In this document: one piece after another, positions 1 to 7,921 of the stretch | How positions within the stretch are numbered: position 1 is the first letter of the stretch | How the letters are laid out: each line of letters starts with the position of its first letter | Source: Bordetella parapertussis | GTDB lineage: Bacteria > Bacteroidota > Bacteroidia > Chitinophagales > Chitinophagaceae | DNA: 64,000 nt | Assembly: GCA_943331005.2 (NCBI GenBank) | Contig: CALQJX020000014.1 | Location: 42,840-106,839, forward strand | Direction: 5' to 3' | Made by a program: the position numbers and the translations under genes | Notes under the pieces: generated by a model | Database searches by the model: none | The model's input: only the letters and a program-made list of their open reading frames with translations | Told to the model about the DNA's origin: nothing

Positions 1-90
1 GTCGGGTGGGTTATCAAAATCTTTCTTTACACAAGAGTGTAGCAGCAGACTGCCTGCGAGTAACAAAGTAGAAAATTGAGCGAATTTCAT
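1..90 (-). CDS. Lipoprotein N-terminus, partial (possibly DUF5689 family)
   Basis: Only the first 30 codons are in the window; the gene runs off the left edge. The reverse strand starts ATG at 90 and reads a lysine-poor n-region, a leucine-rich core and the lipobox-like L-H-S-C with Cys20, followed by VKKDFDNPP. This is a signal peptidase II type lipoprotein start. The stretch C-V-K-K-D-F-D-x-P-P resembles the start of DUF5689 lipoproteins of Bacteroidota, which are often encoded next to a TonB receptor and an endonuclease/exonuclease/phosphatase protein, as here. The start lies 23 bp after the stop of the receptor gene on the same strand, so the two are probably co-transcribed. The lipoprotein call is fairly secure; the family name is inferred from the short start and the context. 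Confidence 0.55.
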   Translation of the reverse strand, partial: MKFAQFSTLLLAGSLLLHSCVKKDFDNPPD

Positions 91-113
91 ATGTTGAATT
101 GTTTTTTAAAGAT

Positions 114-2687
114 TTAGAAACGCAATGCTACAGTTACACTGTAGTTAAGGCCATATGCATAAGAATATTTGTTAGGGAATTTCTTCGGGTTCTGGTTGCT
201 AAGGTCGAACCTGAGCTGCTCATAACCCAACATTTTTATGTTCTGGTTGTTCAGCAGATTGCCAATGTTAGCACTTACCACCAGCGATGTTTTGTGCTCC
301 ATCGCCTTGATATACTTATTGATATTGAACGTTTTACCACCGCCAATATTCACTACGAAAGAAGATGGCAGTTTTTCCTGGGTCAGTATTTCTTTCCACT
401 TGGCACTGGCAGGGTCTACCAGATCTGTAGCCAGCTGGGTGCGCCTTTCAGGGTTTATTTCCACATAGTTGCGGTCGAAGTAGTTGAAGTTCAGGTTTGC
501 CCAGTAGCCGCGTGGACTATAGCGGAAGCCCAGACTGTATGCCGATTGCGGTCCCACGCCCAGGTAGTAGTCTTTTATGTATACTGTATGCGTCACAGGG
601 GTCATAGTAGGCACATTGTCCTGATAGATAGATATGGTAGGCCTGTTGCTGTAGAATGACTGACCTACAGATGCTACTGCAGTCGCAGTAAGGTCGCTGA
701 TTATCTTCACAGAGGCAAGCAGTTCTCCACCCAGCGAGCGGGTGTTCACATGCTGCATCGCATAGTTTACATAAGACTGGATATCCGGATCGTCGTTCCA
801 GAAACGTTTGATGATAGTAAGGTCCTTGGCGTCAGTAGCATAGCCGGTCAGGCGCACATTTACCACCTTATTCCTGAAATTGTAACCACCTTCTACTGAA
901 GTAGATTTACTTATCTGCAGATCATTCAGTACAAAGTTGCGGGTGCCGGGTGCTATAAAAGTATTGTTGGCGGTTGGCGCGTCTGTTATATAGGCAGCAT
1001 TCGCAAAAATTGTGTTGTGGTTGTCTATCCTGAAGGTGCCACCTGCCTTTGCCTTATATACAAAGAAGCTCTGGTTGGCGCTGCGACCCATAGAATTGTT
1101 TGGGAACAGACCATTCTTGAAAAGTCCCTCGCGGCTGAAGGTAGTATTGCCGGCGCTTATAGCTGCAAAGACATCAACCTTGTTATAAGAGTATACGCCC
1201 TGCGCCCATGCTGTTGATTTCAGTGTACGCAGAATGTAGTCATAACTATACCTATCGCCTGTCTTTATAAGGGCGTTGGGGTTATTCAGGTTGTTTTGAT
1301 AAAAATTCGGGTTGCTGATAGTTTGCTGATTGGCAAACTGATAATAGTTCACAAAGAAATCGCCACCCATCAGGTCGGCCATTTGTTTGTAGTATTCATC
1401 ATACTGATGAATGGCAAGTATACCACCATCGATTGTTATCTTTTCATTCAGCGAATGGGTGATGTTCGAGTTGAAAGAGATGTTGCGCACATCATCAACC
1501 CTGTTGCCTATCACATACAGCGACTGCTTGCCGGTTACATTATTGCCTGCTACACCATTTACATTGGTAACGGTAGATGTGTTCATGTAGTTGCTGGTGT
1601 ATAGGTCGTCCCACTGTATCTGCAGCAAACCCGGATTGGCCAGGTATTGTGCTTCTATGGCATCATGTACAGATTGTCTTGGGGTAAGATTGCCATTGAT
1701 ATAATAAGAAGGCAGGTTCCTGTAATAGGTAGGAGAAGGGTTGGCACCATTATAGAAATCCAGACCGGATCTTTTATACTTGCCGAATTTATAGCCGAGA
1801 GAGGTCGTCCAGCGGGTATTCTCAGATGGTTTGTATATGTAGCTGGCTACGGTAAGTGGCTGAAAAACACTGTCTACACGCGCACTTCTCTTCTCTCCGT
1901 TCTGGTAGCCCCAGTTTTCGTTATAGAAGTTGCTGCCGGCCAGGTCAAAAGCCTCCTGTATCTCTGTTGCTGCAAGGCCCCTGTAGGTAGGTGCTGCCAG
2001 AGTGGTGAGGTTGAACTGACTATTTTTTACCACCTTGCTCACTGCCCCGTAAAAAGACATGCCATCGTAGTAAGTGCCCGGCACATAACCTTCATTGGCC
2101 CACCTGCGCGATGCCGAAAAAGAATAAGCCCAGCCGTTAGCTTTCAGTCCGCTGTTATAAGTGGCCATTATGCGGTCGCGGTAGCTTCTGTTGCTATTAT
2201 AGAAAGAAACACTGGCACCCTTGCGCTGGTCGGCTGCTGTAGCGTTTATGTAGGTCGATCCGTTGATGGTGCCGAATGAGTATTCTCCGGGCTTCAGGCC
2301 AAAGCCTATTACCCTGTCGCGCAGCACGTCATTCAGGCCGCCCAGCTGTGCAAAAGGAGCAAATCCGGTCTGCAGGTTCTGCAGCGGAAAGCCGTTGAAC
2401 TGTATATCTGTATTAGAATAGCCACGTGCACGGAAGCGGTAGGGACCGAAATTGAAAATGGAAACACGCAGGAACTCATCTCCGTTGGTAGCATAAAATG
2501 CTCCGGAATTGCCCGCATCCATACTCACATTCTCATCTTCCTGAGTGGTGTTCTCATCCAGAGATATTGTCGGCACTTCATTATTGTCGTCTCCGGTATT
2601 TTCCTTTTGGGCATGTGCAGCAGTACCTGTAGCAACAAGAACGGCGCACGCAAAAAGCCTTAAACCAGATATGTAAAATTTCTGCAT
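114..2687 (-). CDS. TonB-dependent outer-membrane receptor
   Basis: An 857-residue protein with a signal peptide (cleavage after A-H-A-Q near residue 27). An acidic, threonine/asparagine-rich stretch to about residue 60 is followed by a plug-like region (FRARGYSNTDIQFNGFPLQN) and a long C-terminal part rich in alternating aromatic residues, ending ...VALRF with the terminal Phe typical of outer-membrane barrels. It lacks the carboxypeptidase-regulatory-like domain that many Bacteroidota receptors carry at the N-terminus. It would import a ligand across the outer membrane using TonB energy. The start ATG at 2687 follows a TAAGTTTG promoter element at 2707-2714. It is divergent from an exported nuclease gene and is followed at once by a lipoprotein gene. 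The ligand cannot be read from the sequence; the neighbours suggest nucleic-acid fragments or phosphate compounds. Confidence 0.85.
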   Translation of the reverse strand: MQKFYISGLRLFACAVLVATGTAAHAQKENTGDDNNEVPTISLDENTTQEDENVSMDAGNSGAFYATNGDEFLRVSIFNFGPYRFRARGYSNTDIQFNGFPLQNLQTGFAPFAQLGGLNDVLRDRVIGFGLKPGEYSFGTINGSTYINATAADQRKGASVSFYNSNRSYRDRIMATYNSGLKANGWAYSFSASRRWANEGYVPGTYYDGMSFYGAVSKVVKNSQFNLTTLAAPTYRGLAATEIQEAFDLAGSNFYNENWGYQNGEKRSARVDSVFQPLTVASYIYKPSENTRWTTSLGYKFGKYKRSGLDFYNGANPSPTYYRNLPSYYINGNLTPRQSVHDAIEAQYLANPGLLQIQWDDLYTSNYMNTSTVTNVNGVAGNNVTGKQSLYVIGNRVDDVRNISFNSNITHSLNEKITIDGGILAIHQYDEYYKQMADLMGGDFFVNYYQFANQQTISNPNFYQNNLNNPNALIKTGDRYSYDYILRTLKSTAWAQGVYSYNKVDVFAAISAGNTTFSREGLFKNGLFPNNSMGRSANQSFFVYKAKAGGTFRIDNHNTIFANAAYITDAPTANNTFIAPGTRNFVLNDLQISKSTSVEGGYNFRNKVVNVRLTGYATDAKDLTIIKRFWNDDPDIQSYVNYAMQHVNTRSLGGELLASVKIISDLTATAVASVGQSFYSNRPTISIYQDNVPTMTPVTHTVYIKDYYLGVGPQSAYSLGFRYSPRGYWANLNFNYFDRNYVEINPERRTQLATDLVDPASAKWKEILTQEKLPSSFVVNIGGGKTFNINKYIKAMEHKTSLVVSANIGNLLNNQNIKMLGYEQLRFDLSNQNPKKFPNKYSYAYGLNYSVTVALRF

Positions 2688-2706
2688 GAAAATTGTTTTC
2701 GAACTG

Positions 2707-2714
2707 CAAACTTA
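2707..2714 (-). promoter_or_regulatory. -7 promoter element for the TonB receptor gene
   Basis: Reads TAAGTTTG on the minus strand, an exact match to the Bacteroidota -7 consensus TAnnTTTG, about 20 bp upstream of the receptor ATG. It mirrors the identical octamer at 2801-2808 facing the other way. Confidence 0.6.
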
Positions 2715-2800
2715 CAAAACCCTTGGTATCTAATTTTTATTTGCAATTAACTAATTGTTATGCTAAACCTCAGGTATGATAATATTAGTGTTCCTCAACG

Positions 2801-2808
2801 TAAGTTTG
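2801..2808 (+). promoter_or_regulatory. -7 promoter element for the exported EEP nuclease
   Basis: TAAGTTTG on the plus strand matches TAnnTTTG. Transcription would start at about 2812-2816, which favours the GTG at 2843 over the TTG at 2813 as the translation start of the nuclease. Confidence 0.55.
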
Positions 2809-2842
2809 CACTTTGATTCTTATACAGCAAAATCTTTTATCA

Positions 2843-3880
2843 GTGATCCGGAATTTACTTTGCACCTCGCTTGCGCTGGCTATAACTGCAGGCGCCTTTG
2901 CCCAGAAGCAGCAATACAAGGTTGTGGCCATAGGTAGCTATAACTGCGAGAACTTTTTCGATACCGACGACGATCCTGAGAAAAAGGATGAGGATTTTAC
3001 TCCCGGCGGTGCCTATACTTATACCGAAGAAGTATACAAACAAAAGACCCACAATATTGCTACAGTGATACAGAAACTGGGTACTAACGTGACGCCTGAT
3101 GGCGCTGCAATAGTAGGGCTGGTAGAGGTGGAGAACGATAAAGTGCTAAAAAACCTGGTTGCTCAGCCCGAGATAGCCAACAGGAACTATAAATATATCT
3201 GGTTCCCCACTTCCGATGAGCGGGGCATCAGCACAGCAATGCTCTACAATCCCAAATACTTCACCCTGCTGCATGCATCACCTGTGCGTGTGCCGGTTGA
3301 AGAAATAGGTCAGAACCGCCCTACCAGAGATGTACTGCATGTTACCGGTATACTGGCCGGAGATACGGTGCAGGTACTGGTAAATCACTGGCCATCAAAG
3401 AGTGGTGGTGAGGCGGCTTCTGCTCCGGGTCGCAAACTGGCTGCCAAAGTAGACAAGCGCATCATAGACTCGCTCACGGCCATAAACCCCAATACCAAGA
3501 TCATATTGATGGGCGACCTTAACGACAACCCTACTGCAGAGGCAATTACAGATGTGCTCAAGGCAAAGGCTGATAAGAAATTCCTCAAAACTACAGACCT
3601 CTACAATCCATGGACAGCTATGTATAATAAAGGGATGGGTACAGAGTGCTACCGCGATGAGTGGAGCATCATTGACCAGATCATGGTTTCGGGTTCGCTG
3701 GTACTAAACACCAACAACAAGTGGAAATATTACAATGCCGAGATCATGAACAGCGATTTTCTGGTCAATAAGATAGGTAAAGACAAAGGCCGTCCGCACC
3801 GTTCATTCACTATTACACAGAAATGGGATAATGGCTACAGCGATCACTTCCCGGTAGTTATTTACCTCATCAGTAAGTAA
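2843..3880 (+). CDS. Exported endonuclease/exonuclease/phosphatase family protein
   Basis: Mg-dependent phosphodiesterase of the EEP (DNase I-like) fold, likely acting on extracellular or periplasmic nucleic acid or nucleotides. From GTG 2843 the protein has 345 residues with a clean signal peptide (MIRNLLCTS..., cleavage after A-F-A before QKQQY). Catalytic landmarks are in family order: SYNCENFFD, the metal-binding glutamate in GLVEVEND, NHWPSKSGGE, MGDLNDNPTAEA (GDxN) and the terminal GYSDHFPVV (SDH). A TTG start at 2813 is possible and would add 10 residues, but it coincides with the expected transcription start. The gene is divergent from the TonB receptor and followed 53 bp later by another secreted nuclease. 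The fold is clear; the substrate is inferred. Confidence 0.85.
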   Translation: MIRNLLCTSLALAITAGAFAQKQQYKVVAIGSYNCENFFDTDDDPEKKDEDFTPGGAYTYTEEVYKQKTHNIATVIQKLGTNVTPDGAAIVGLVEVENDKVLKNLVAQPEIANRNYKYIWFPTSDERGISTAMLYNPKYFTLLHASPVRVPVEEIGQNRPTRDVLHVTGILAGDTVQVLVNHWPSKSGGEAASAPGRKLAAKVDKRIIDSLTAINPNTKIILMGDLNDNPTAEAITDVLKAKADKKFLKTTDLYNPWTAMYNKGMGTECYRDEWSIIDQIMVSGSLVLNTNNKWKYYNAEIMNSDFLVNKIGKDKGRPHRSFTITQKWDNGYSDHFPVVIYLISK

Positions 3881-3917
3881 TTGAATACTGTTTTATTAAT
3901 TATCTGAGCCCGCTCCC

Positions 3918-3925
3918 TATCTTTG
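3918..3925 (+). promoter_or_regulatory. -7 promoter element for the secreted endonuclease I
   Basis: TATCTTTG, a match to TAnnTTTG, ends 8 bp before the ATG at 3934, so the transcript is predicted to have almost no leader. It supports ATG 3934 over the upstream in-frame GTG at 3925, which lies inside the promoter element. Confidence 0.65.
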
Positions 3926-3933
3926 TGGCGTTT

Positions 3934-5025
3934 ATGAAGAAGATCTACATTTCATTGTTTGTTTTGTTGCCGTTCTTATCTATAGCACAGCCGGCCGGTT
4001 ATTACGATCCTGCTATCGGTACCACCGGTCAGGCACTCAGGGCTGCGCTCAGTACCATCATCAGGCCACATACCGAGCTTACATATACACCCGGTGTATG
4101 GGATGCCATTGCCACCACCGACCGCAAACCAAGCGGCAAGGTGTGGGACATCTATTCCGATATTCCCGGTGGCACACCTTCCTATCAGTTTACTTATGTA
4201 ACGCAGCAGTGTGGCAGCACTGGCGGAACAGTAGAGGGCTTTTGCTACAACAGGGAGCACTCCTGGCCGCAAAGCAAGTTCACTTTCCCCAATGCCAATA
4301 ATACACCGGGTAAAACAGATCTCTTCCTGGTATATCCTACAGACTATCTGGTAAATAACAGACGCGGCGATAACCCTTATGGAAAAGTAGGTACTGCAAC
4401 CCAGACTTTCACCAATGGCAGCAAACTGGGCAACAATGTTTACCCTGGCGCTCCATCCGGCACCTGCTTCGAACCAATTGATTCTTTTAAGGGCGATCTA
4501 GCCAGGAGCTACTTCTATGTTTCTACCTGCTACCGCAACGATAGTATGTACTTCACTACTTGGGAAATGGCTACACTGGTAGCACTGAAACCATGGGCAG
4601 CACAAATGCTGCTGGAGTGGCACCACAACGACCCCGTAAGCAAAAAAGAGCTGGACAGGAACAACGCTGTTTATGCGCTGCAGGGCAACCGCAACCCATT
4701 CATAGACCATCCCGAATATGCGGATTGCATTTGGGGCACTGCCAATTGCAGCACTACAGCTGTTGCAGCAAACGGCAGCGCTACAGAGCAGGCTTATGTT
4801 TACCCCAATCCGGCCAACGGACAGGTACATATCTCTTGGCAGTATGCAGCCGCAAGACCTGCAGCCATCAATGTGCACAATATTGCGGGTCAGGTAGTGT
4901 ATACCAACAACAGCACCACCGGTAACGAGCTTACTATAAACGTTGCTAACTGGGCCAGCGGTGTTTACTACATTCAGCTGATAACTGCCAATACAGTGCA
5001 GGTGCAGAAAGTAGTAGTAGAATAA
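3934..5025 (+). CDS. Secreted endonuclease I family protein with T9SS sorting domain
   Basis: An extracellular non-specific nuclease of the EndA/NucM (endonuclease I) family. From ATG 3934 (363 residues) there is a signal peptide ending ...LSIAQ. The catalytic domain starts at GYYDPAIG (about residues 24-31) and contains CYNREHSWPQSKF, the family signature with the catalytic His and metal-binding residues, and later QGNRNPFIDHPEY. The last 75 or so residues (YPNPANGQVHISW ... GVYYIQL ... VQKVVVE) form a type A T9SS C-terminal sorting domain, so the enzyme should be exported across the outer membrane and anchored or released. It probably works with the preceding EEP nuclease and the divergent TonB receptor. 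A perfect hairpin terminator follows. Confidence 0.9.
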   Translation: MKKIYISLFVLLPFLSIAQPAGYYDPAIGTTGQALRAALSTIIRPHTELTYTPGVWDAIATTDRKPSGKVWDIYSDIPGGTPSYQFTYVTQQCGSTGGTVEGFCYNREHSWPQSKFTFPNANNTPGKTDLFLVYPTDYLVNNRRGDNPYGKVGTATQTFTNGSKLGNNVYPGAPSGTCFEPIDSFKGDLARSYFYVSTCYRNDSMYFTTWEMATLVALKPWAAQMLLEWHHNDPVSKKELDRNNAVYALQGNRNPFIDHPEYADCIWGTANCSTTAVAANGSATEQAYVYPNPANGQVHISWQYAAARPAAINVHNIAGQVVYTNNSTTGNELTINVANWASGVYYIQLITANTVQVQKVVVE

Positions 5026-5045
5026 TAACTTCCCTCATTCATTAT

Positions 5046-5075
5046 AAAAGCGGACCTCCTGTGAGGTCCGCTTTT
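5046..5075. terminator. Bidirectional intrinsic terminator
   Basis: Perfect 13-bp stem AAAAGCGGACCTC / GAGGTCCGCTTTT with a CTGT loop. A-tract and T-tract flanks let it serve both converging genes, endonuclease I and the sugar epimerase. Confidence 0.85.
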
Positions 5076-5106
5076 GGTTTTATGTGTCTTGTGCTGTACT
5101 GCTTTG

Positions 5107-6141
5107 TTACTGAGGCTTGTAGGAAGCCTGCAGCCATTGCAGCATTTTTATAACGCCTGTCCTTTTGTCTACCTGTGGCTTCCAGCCGGCGCGGGTTGCT
5201 ATCTTATCTATGTTGGCTACAAATACTTTCTGGTCGCTCTCTCTCGGGGGTAGCTGACGGTAGTTCATTTTTATACCCAGTTCCTGCTCCAGTATACCGA
5301 AGAGCTCCAGCAGCGAAAGACTGTTCTCTATGCCGCCGCCTATATTGTAGGCATTGCCTTTCAGGGTGTCGCCCAGCTCTATGCAGGATGCGTATAACCT
5401 TACTGCATCATCTACATGCAGCACATCGCGTACCTGCTTGCCGTTTCCGGATATGGTGAAGGGCTCGCGGCCTGGATTGCTTTTTATTTCCAGTGCCTGC
5501 TGGCAGAACCAACCGATCCAACCCTGATCGTAGGTGGCATATTGCCTGCCGCCGTATATAGTAGAGTGGCGGAACACGATCCCTTTTATGCCGAACAGGC
5601 GCGAGAAATCGAGAACGTACTGGTCTGCACTGCCCTTGGAGCAGCCATATGGCGAATGGAAGTCGAGCTGTTCGTGCTCGTCAAAACCATTTGGTTTGGA
5701 GGCTACTCTGTAACGGGTATCGGTTTCTTCAAAGGTATATTGCTCCAGGTCTCCGTATACTTTGTTGGTAGATGAGTAGACGATGGTGCAGTCTTTTTTA
5801 TACTTCCTGATGACCTCCAGCATATTGAGGGTGCCCAATGCATTGATCTCAAAATCGAGCCTGGGGTTGGCAATAGAGGTGGTCATGGCTACCTGCCCTG
5901 CCAGGTGAAAAACGGCATCGGGCATTACTTCCTGAAATACCTGCTCTACTTCCTGCTGGTACCTTACATCGGCCTTGAAGAACTGAACGGAGAGGTTTTC
6001 CTTCAGCCAGGCAAGGTTGTCTTCGCTGCCTACGCGGCTAAGGTTATCCAATACACAGATCTTATAGCCCTTGTCTTTGAGGTAGTAGGCGATATTGCTG
6101 CCGAAGAAGCCACAGCCGCCGGTGATCAATATTGTCTTCAT
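5107..6141 (-). CDS. NAD-dependent epimerase, CDP-paratose 2-epimerase type
   Basis: A 344-residue short-chain dehydrogenase/epimerase. The start used is ATG 6141 (MKTILITGG), which forms a 4-bp ATGA overlap with the stop of the upstream gene; a longer open frame runs further upstream but only overlaps that gene. Residues 7-13 hold the nucleotide-binding GGCGFFG, followed by DNLSR, FHLAGQVAM, and the catalytic Ser-Tyr-Lys as SST...YGCSK. The segment HSTIYGGRQYATYDQGWIGW is highly characteristic of CDP-paratose/CDP-tyvelose 2-epimerase (RfbE type), which interconverts CDP-3,6-dideoxyhexoses for surface polysaccharide. It is the last gene of a minus-strand operon with a second SDR enzyme and a glycosyltransferase. 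Substrate specificity is inferred from the signature. Confidence 0.8.
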   Translation of the reverse strand: MKTILITGGCGFFGSNIAYYLKDKGYKICVLDNLSRVGSEDNLAWLKENLSVQFFKADVRYQQEVEQVFQEVMPDAVFHLAGQVAMTTSIANPRLDFEINALGTLNMLEVIRKYKKDCTIVYSSTNKVYGDLEQYTFEETDTRYRVASKPNGFDEHEQLDFHSPYGCSKGSADQYVLDFSRLFGIKGIVFRHSTIYGGRQYATYDQGWIGWFCQQALEIKSNPGREPFTISGNGKQVRDVLHVDDAVRLYASCIELGDTLKGNAYNIGGGIENSLSLLELFGILEQELGIKMNYRQLPPRESDQKVFVANIDKIATRAGWKPQVDKRTGVIKMLQWLQASYKPQ

Positions 6142-7028
6142 ATATTCTGTAACCTGTTTTTTTCTGTTTCTATTGTACTCTTCAATCCGTCGTAGAGATT
6201 GGTTTTGGGTGTCCAGCCAAGGGCCTTCATGGCAGAGATATCTATGCTGGAATCCATGGCCTCGTTGGAGCGGAAGGGCAATGCGCCGAAATTCAGCTGC
6301 GTAGTATCGTTGCCGCAAAGTTCTTTCAGCTTCAGCACCAGATCTTTGATGGTAACGGTGAGCTCTGACGCTATGAAAAAGTCGAAGAAGCCTGCCGAGC
6401 AGCCAAAGTTGTGATCGAGTACGGTATGGAACGCTTCTACCACATCTTCGATATAAATGAAGTTGCGTTTTTGTGTGCCTGCCGTAAGCTGAATCTCCGG
6501 TTTGTTCAGCATCAGCTCGCTGATGACAAAGGAGACGAACTTGGTCTTATCATCGAAAGGACCATAGAAGTGCTCCAGTACCATGTTGATGCACAGAATA
6601 TCCTTGCTGTAGGTATGGAACCATTCTTTGAACTGCCTTTTGGACAGGCTGTAATGGTTGATGCCTTTATCGAGGAAGGTATCTGTGTTGATGAACATCT
6701 TCAGGCCGGTCTGGCTGGCGGCATGTATCAGTTTCAGGGGCAGTATCAGATTGGCCTCTATGACCTGTATCTGTGGTACTGCCTTGCGCCCGTAGTCGGT
6801 AGCGCAGTGAATGATAACATCGGGGCGGAAAGACCTGATGATGGTATCTATATCGTGTTTTTCCAGCACAAAATTCTGAAACGAACCTTCGTACTCCCTT
6901 ATCTTTTCCAGATTGGAGGATGTGCGTGTAAGTATAGCCACCTCATTCTCGTGGATGATGCGCTTCAGGATGTTGCTTCCGAGGAAGCCGGTAGCACCTG
7001 TCAACAGTATTTTCCGGCTGCTCATCAT
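6138..7028 (-). CDS. NAD-dependent epimerase/dehydratase, CDP-dideoxyhexose reductase-like
   Basis: A 296-residue SDR-fold enzyme. The N-terminus has the GATGFLGSN dinucleotide-binding motif (residues 10-18). A Tyr-x3-Lys active site appears as NHYSLSKRQFKEW, and HFYGP...KFVSF and TAGTQKRNFIYIEDVVEAF follow. These last motifs resemble CDP-abequose/CDP-paratose synthases (RfbJ/RfbS type), which reduce the 4-keto sugar, fitting the paratose 2-epimerase encoded next. It overlaps both neighbours by ATGA (stop of the glycosyltransferase at 7025-7027, start of the epimerase at 6141), indicating translational coupling. A second Met codon at 7025 is an alternative start. Family is clear; exact sugar is inferred from context. 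Confidence 0.75.
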   Translation of the reverse strand: MMSSRKILLTGATGFLGSNILKRIIHENEVAILTRTSSNLEKIREYEGSFQNFVLEKHDIDTIIRSFRPDVIIHCATDYGRKAVPQIQVIEANLILPLKLIHAASQTGLKMFINTDTFLDKGINHYSLSKRQFKEWFHTYSKDILCINMVLEHFYGPFDDKTKFVSFVISELMLNKPEIQLTAGTQKRNFIYIEDVVEAFHTVLDHNFGCSAGFFDFFIASELTVTIKDLVLKLKELCGNDTTQLNFGALPFRSNEAMDSSIDISAMKALGWTPKTNLYDGLKSTIETEKNRLQNI

Positions 7029-7921
7029 GCTTTAGTGAACAGGCTGATCATGAATAAAAAGTCTGTACGGATACTGCGCATATCCTTCAGCATATTGTGG
7101 TGTATCTTCTTGTACCTGTAATAGCGTATCCATGTTATGGCTTTGAACTTTTGCAGGTATGACTGAAGATGGTTCTTTACGAAGTAATATTTGGCCCAGT
7201 CGTAGTGCAGTTTCAGTCCGCCGATCTGGTTCTCCATAGTGGTAATAGAGGTAGGGTGGCTTCTGAAACGTGCCAGATGTTCTGACAGCACATATATATA
7301 GGGGTAACGAAGCGAGGTAAGGAAAAACGTGAGAATATCGGGTCCGGCACCTGTGCGGTTGAAGTCGATATTGTCGGTATTGGGTATCACATCCAGTATG
7401 TTTGCCCGCAGCTCTTCTGTGCGGAACAGCGCACAGGATGGAGAAACCGGAAGACCGCTGGTGTTTTTGAACAGTACCTCGTCGTAATAATCTTTTTTGG
7501 CACGCTTGCCTTCTTTGCCGAAGTTGCTGGTATAATAAACACCCTCTGTTGAGAACTCTTCTACACCGGTCATTACAAAGGCTACATCGGTATCGAAAGC
7601 GGCCAATGTTTTTTCTATAAAGGTATCTTTTATGAGATCGTCGGACCAGAGGATGAGGGAGTAAGCACCAGATGCATAGCCCATCACTTTTTTCCAGTTC
7701 CTTACCGCGCCCAGGTTCGACTCGTTCTGAAAGATCTTTATGCGTGTATCTTTTTTTGCCAGCTCCTGCAGCAGCGCCCATGTGCCATCGGTGCTGCAAT
7801 TGTCGTTTATAATCACTTCAATATTTGTATAGGTCTGAGATAAGGCACTGTTTATGGTCTCTTCTATCAGATCTGCCCTGTTATAGGAAGGAATACAAAT
7901 ACTTATTAGGGGCTGGCTCAT
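7025..7921 (-). CDS. Family 2 glycosyltransferase
   Basis: A 298-residue GT-A fold glycosyltransferase. It opens with the GT2 signature PLISICIPSYNRADLIEETI, followed by EVIINDNCSTDGT and a metal/nucleotide-sugar binding acidic pair in LILWSDDLI (about residues 90-98). It would transfer a sugar, possibly the dideoxyhexose made by the two following enzymes, to a surface polysaccharide. No membrane segment is obvious. It is the first intact gene of the operon; its ATG lies 6 bp after the stop of what looks like a truncated upstream gene. Confidence 0.85.
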   Translation of the reverse strand: MSQPLISICIPSYNRADLIEETINSALSQTYTNIEVIINDNCSTDGTWALLQELAKKDTRIKIFQNESNLGAVRNWKKVMGYASGAYSLILWSDDLIKDTFIEKTLAAFDTDVAFVMTGVEEFSTEGVYYTSNFGKEGKRAKKDYYDEVLFKNTSGLPVSPSCALFRTEELRANILDVIPNTDNIDFNRTGAGPDILTFFLTSLRYPYIYVLSEHLARFRSHPTSITTMENQIGGLKLHYDWAKYYFVKNHLQSYLQKFKAITWIRYYRYKKIHHNMLKDMRSIRTDFLFMISLFTKA

